Of a stretch of DNA of 64,000 nt, positions 62,872 to 64,000 are shown piece after piece. A program made the position numbers and the translations under genes. A model generated the notes under the pieces. That model was not told the origin of the DNA and did no database searches. It saw only the letters and a list, made by a program, of their open reading frames with translations. Source of the DNA: Roseiarcus sp963721905 (lineage in GTDB: Bacteria; Pseudomonadota; Alphaproteobacteria; Rhizobiales; Beijerinckiaceae). The DNA lies in NCBI GenBank assembly GCA_963721905.1, contig CAVRMF010000012.1, positions 186,001 to 250,000 on the forward strand, read 5' to 3'. Positions within the stretch are counted from its first letter, which is position 1, and the number at the start of each line of letters is the position of its first letter.

Positions 62872-63924
62872 CAAAAGGTTTCCTGATTACGCGGCAACGT
62901 CAGCCAGCTTTAGCAAGCGGTAAGGCATCGGGGTGGTCCTCAGCGCAACGAATGCGAGGCGGGGGATCATAGTTTCGAGATCGTATCGGCGATTGAATCG
63001 ATATTCGAACTCCGCGAGATATCGAGGAACGTGTTTTTCTTGCACGGCTCGGTAGGTCCCCACGAGGGCGGCTTTGATATTGCCCAACGCGGTATTGACC
63101 CATTTGAAAGCAGGGGTGCGAGCCGCTTGCTTGCCGCTTCCGGTCTTGATTGAGGTGTGGAGGCATCCGGCTTGGGTGACAGCGGCGAAGCATGCCAGAC
63201 CGTCGGAGACGATATTGGCGCCCGGGTTGAGCGCGGTGCTCGCGAGCTTTCGGATCGCAAAGCTGCTGAAGGCTTTGATGGGCCGAAGGATGATTTGATC
63301 TGGCTTGCCATCGTCCGTTGTCGCGATCGCGGCGACGAACGGCGTCTTGCCTGTTGCGCCGCGCCCGCGGCGGACGGACCGGGCGCCGCCGATATAAGCG
63401 TCGTCCATCTGGACGTTGCCCTTCAAGCGTTTGCTCGCGTTACGCTCCAGCATGACTTGAGCGAGCTTGTGCTTCATCATCCAGGCAGCTGTCTGGGTGA
63501 CGCCAAGGCGTCGACCGAGTTCGATGCTGGAAATGCCCTTCTTCGATTGCGTGACCAGGTAGATCGTCTTGAACCAGATGCGCAGCGGCAGCTTACTCGA
63601 AGCGAAGATCGTTCCCGCTTTGACAGAGGTCTGCTTGCGACACGCGTTGCACTGGAATAGACGCCGCGCGCCGCGCGTGACGACGCAGTGATCGGCGCCA
63701 TTGCACCCAGGACATTCGAACCCTTCGGCCAGCGCCATTTGACGAGCGCCGCATGACATTGCTCTTCGGTTCCGTAAATCTCGGCGAAACGAGCCTCGCT
63801 GAGGCCTTTCTGGAACTGGACCTGATTGCGCGCCATCGGAGAACCCCTGCGAAAACAGCATGTTCATGCTTTGTTCTACTCAAAACCTGAGGCTGACGCA
63901 AGCGCGTAATCAGGAAAGGTTTTG
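62872..63924 (-). mobile_element. IS1595-type insertion sequence
   Basis: A roughly 1.05-kb element with imperfect inverted repeats of about 34 bp: left 62872-62905, right 63891-63924, both containing CAAAA, then TTTCCTGATTACGCG and CGTCAGCC after a four-base mismatch block. Twenty-eight of 34 positions pair. It encodes one transposase. No clear target-site duplication is visible at the two ends; the flanking bases share only GCG. It interrupts a Rieske oxygenase gene. Confidence 0.82.
62887..63836 (-). CDS. IS1595-family transposase (frame broken near 63718)
   Basis: About 316 aa when repaired. N-terminal zinc-ribbon-like part with MARNQVQFQKGLSEARFAEI, then E-C-P-G-C and F-Q-C-N-A-C; a DDE-type RNase H fold with M-D-D-A-Y-I-G-G and later acidic residue in SDGLACFAAV, ending RYDLETMIPRLAFVAL. 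The first 38 residues lie one frame over; adding one base to GAACC (plus strand 63718-63722), to give GAATCC, joins K-W-R-W-P-K-G-F-E-C-P-G-C. IS1595 transposases are normally made from one frame. Confidence 0.84.
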
Positions 63925-64000
63925 CGCAATTTTTGGTATGCGACGCTCCCGCTCGGCAAGCTGAACGACAGCCCGAAGCCGTTCCGCCTGCTTGGGCAGA

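Larger units (their letters stand above)
62857..64000 (+). pseudogene. Rieske oxygenase gene split by an insertion sequence (5' part and window edge)
   Basis: The ATG at 62857 opens M-L-N-T-R; the IS follows; on the far side, from 63925 to the window edge, the frame continues as R-N-F-W-Y-A-T-L-P-L-G-K-L-N-D-S, then PKPFRLLGQ. Together they give MLNTRNFWYATLPLGKL, the start of a Rieske [2Fe-2S] oxygenase alpha subunit. The gene is interrupted after its fifth codon and so presumably inactive. The insertion also cuts it from the clpS2-side promoter region. The rest lies outside the window. Confidence 0.72.

Noticed and set aside
62857..63930. 8-bp target-site duplication of the IS1595 element
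   Set aside because: Flanks share only GCG; a true duplication could not be found, perhaps because the ends are damaged or misread.
1..64000. tRNA, rRNA or CRISPR arrays
   Set aside because: No cloverleaf, rRNA-like stretch or regularly spaced repeats were seen on either strand.

Overview
The window reads as a chromosomal segment of a GC-rich alphaproteobacterium, most likely of the order Hyphomicrobiales (Rhizobiales). The evidence is a fused ispDF gene, a clpA-clpS pair plus a second divergent clpS, a phasin behind a TGTGCA/TGCACA palindrome, the cysQ-DUF4170-DUF374-waaA-lpxK lipid A/Kdo cluster, and DUF992, DUF1489 and DUF482 proteins. A finer placement (for example Beijerinckiaceae or Methylocystaceae) is a guess. 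No rRNA, tRNA or CRISPR array was seen.

Layout. 0-5.3 kb: MFS exporter, FemAB-like protein, HIT protein, DUF1614 membrane protein and an outer-membrane beta-barrel with a clear terminator. 5.4-13.2 kb: clpA/clpS, phasin, a DD-carboxypeptidase with SPOR domain, then a J-domain membrane protein, a vWA protein and DUF1489. 13.4-19 kb: an LCAT-type lipase, a MetE-C-like methyltransferase, an uncharacterised 539-residue protein behind three hairpins, and a CYP153-type P450. 19-28 kb: the two subunits of a probable methylcrotonoyl-CoA carboxylase, separated by patatin, DUF992, YqjD/YqjE-like genes, a 28-residue membrane peptide and an Mrr endonuclease; then a Kir-type channel and a GST. 28-39.5 kb: ispDF, VOC protein, and three nucleotide-cyclase/TolB-like/TPR paralogues plus a truncated fourth, with a Tat-exported binding protein and a GH15 glucoamylase-like enzyme between, closed by a 176-bp MITE with target duplication. 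39.5-44 kb: lipid A/Kdo cluster. 44-54.7 kb: a metallophosphoesterase flanked by two related tiny secreted proteins, AI-2E-type permease, a terC-lysE-pfkB-lysE operon, a cold-shock protein and a PHB depolymerase. 54.8-59.2 kb: an operon with an NRAMP-like transporter, a fused alkylglycerol-monooxygenase/lysoplasmalogenase-like membrane protein, an SDR and a DsbA-like isomerase, possibly an ether-lipid breakdown unit. 59.4-64 kb: slipin, PEP-CTERM protein, aldo/keto reductase, second ClpS, and a Rieske oxygenase gene split at its fifth codon by an IS1595-type element.

The most striking pattern is in the broken reading frames. Ten otherwise conserved genes carry (nine) or may carry (one, the AI-2E permease) a frame break. 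In every one, a one- or two-base edit that restores the frame also turns the local sequence into GANTC, the site methylated by CcrM in alphaproteobacteria. I read this as systematic base-calling error at methylated adenines rather than gene decay, and therefore describe most of these genes as functional CDSs with a damaged sequence. Themes linking the genes are polyhydroxybutyrate metabolism, envelope biogenesis, leucine/isoprenoid and alkane-type catabolism, and cyclic-nucleotide signalling.
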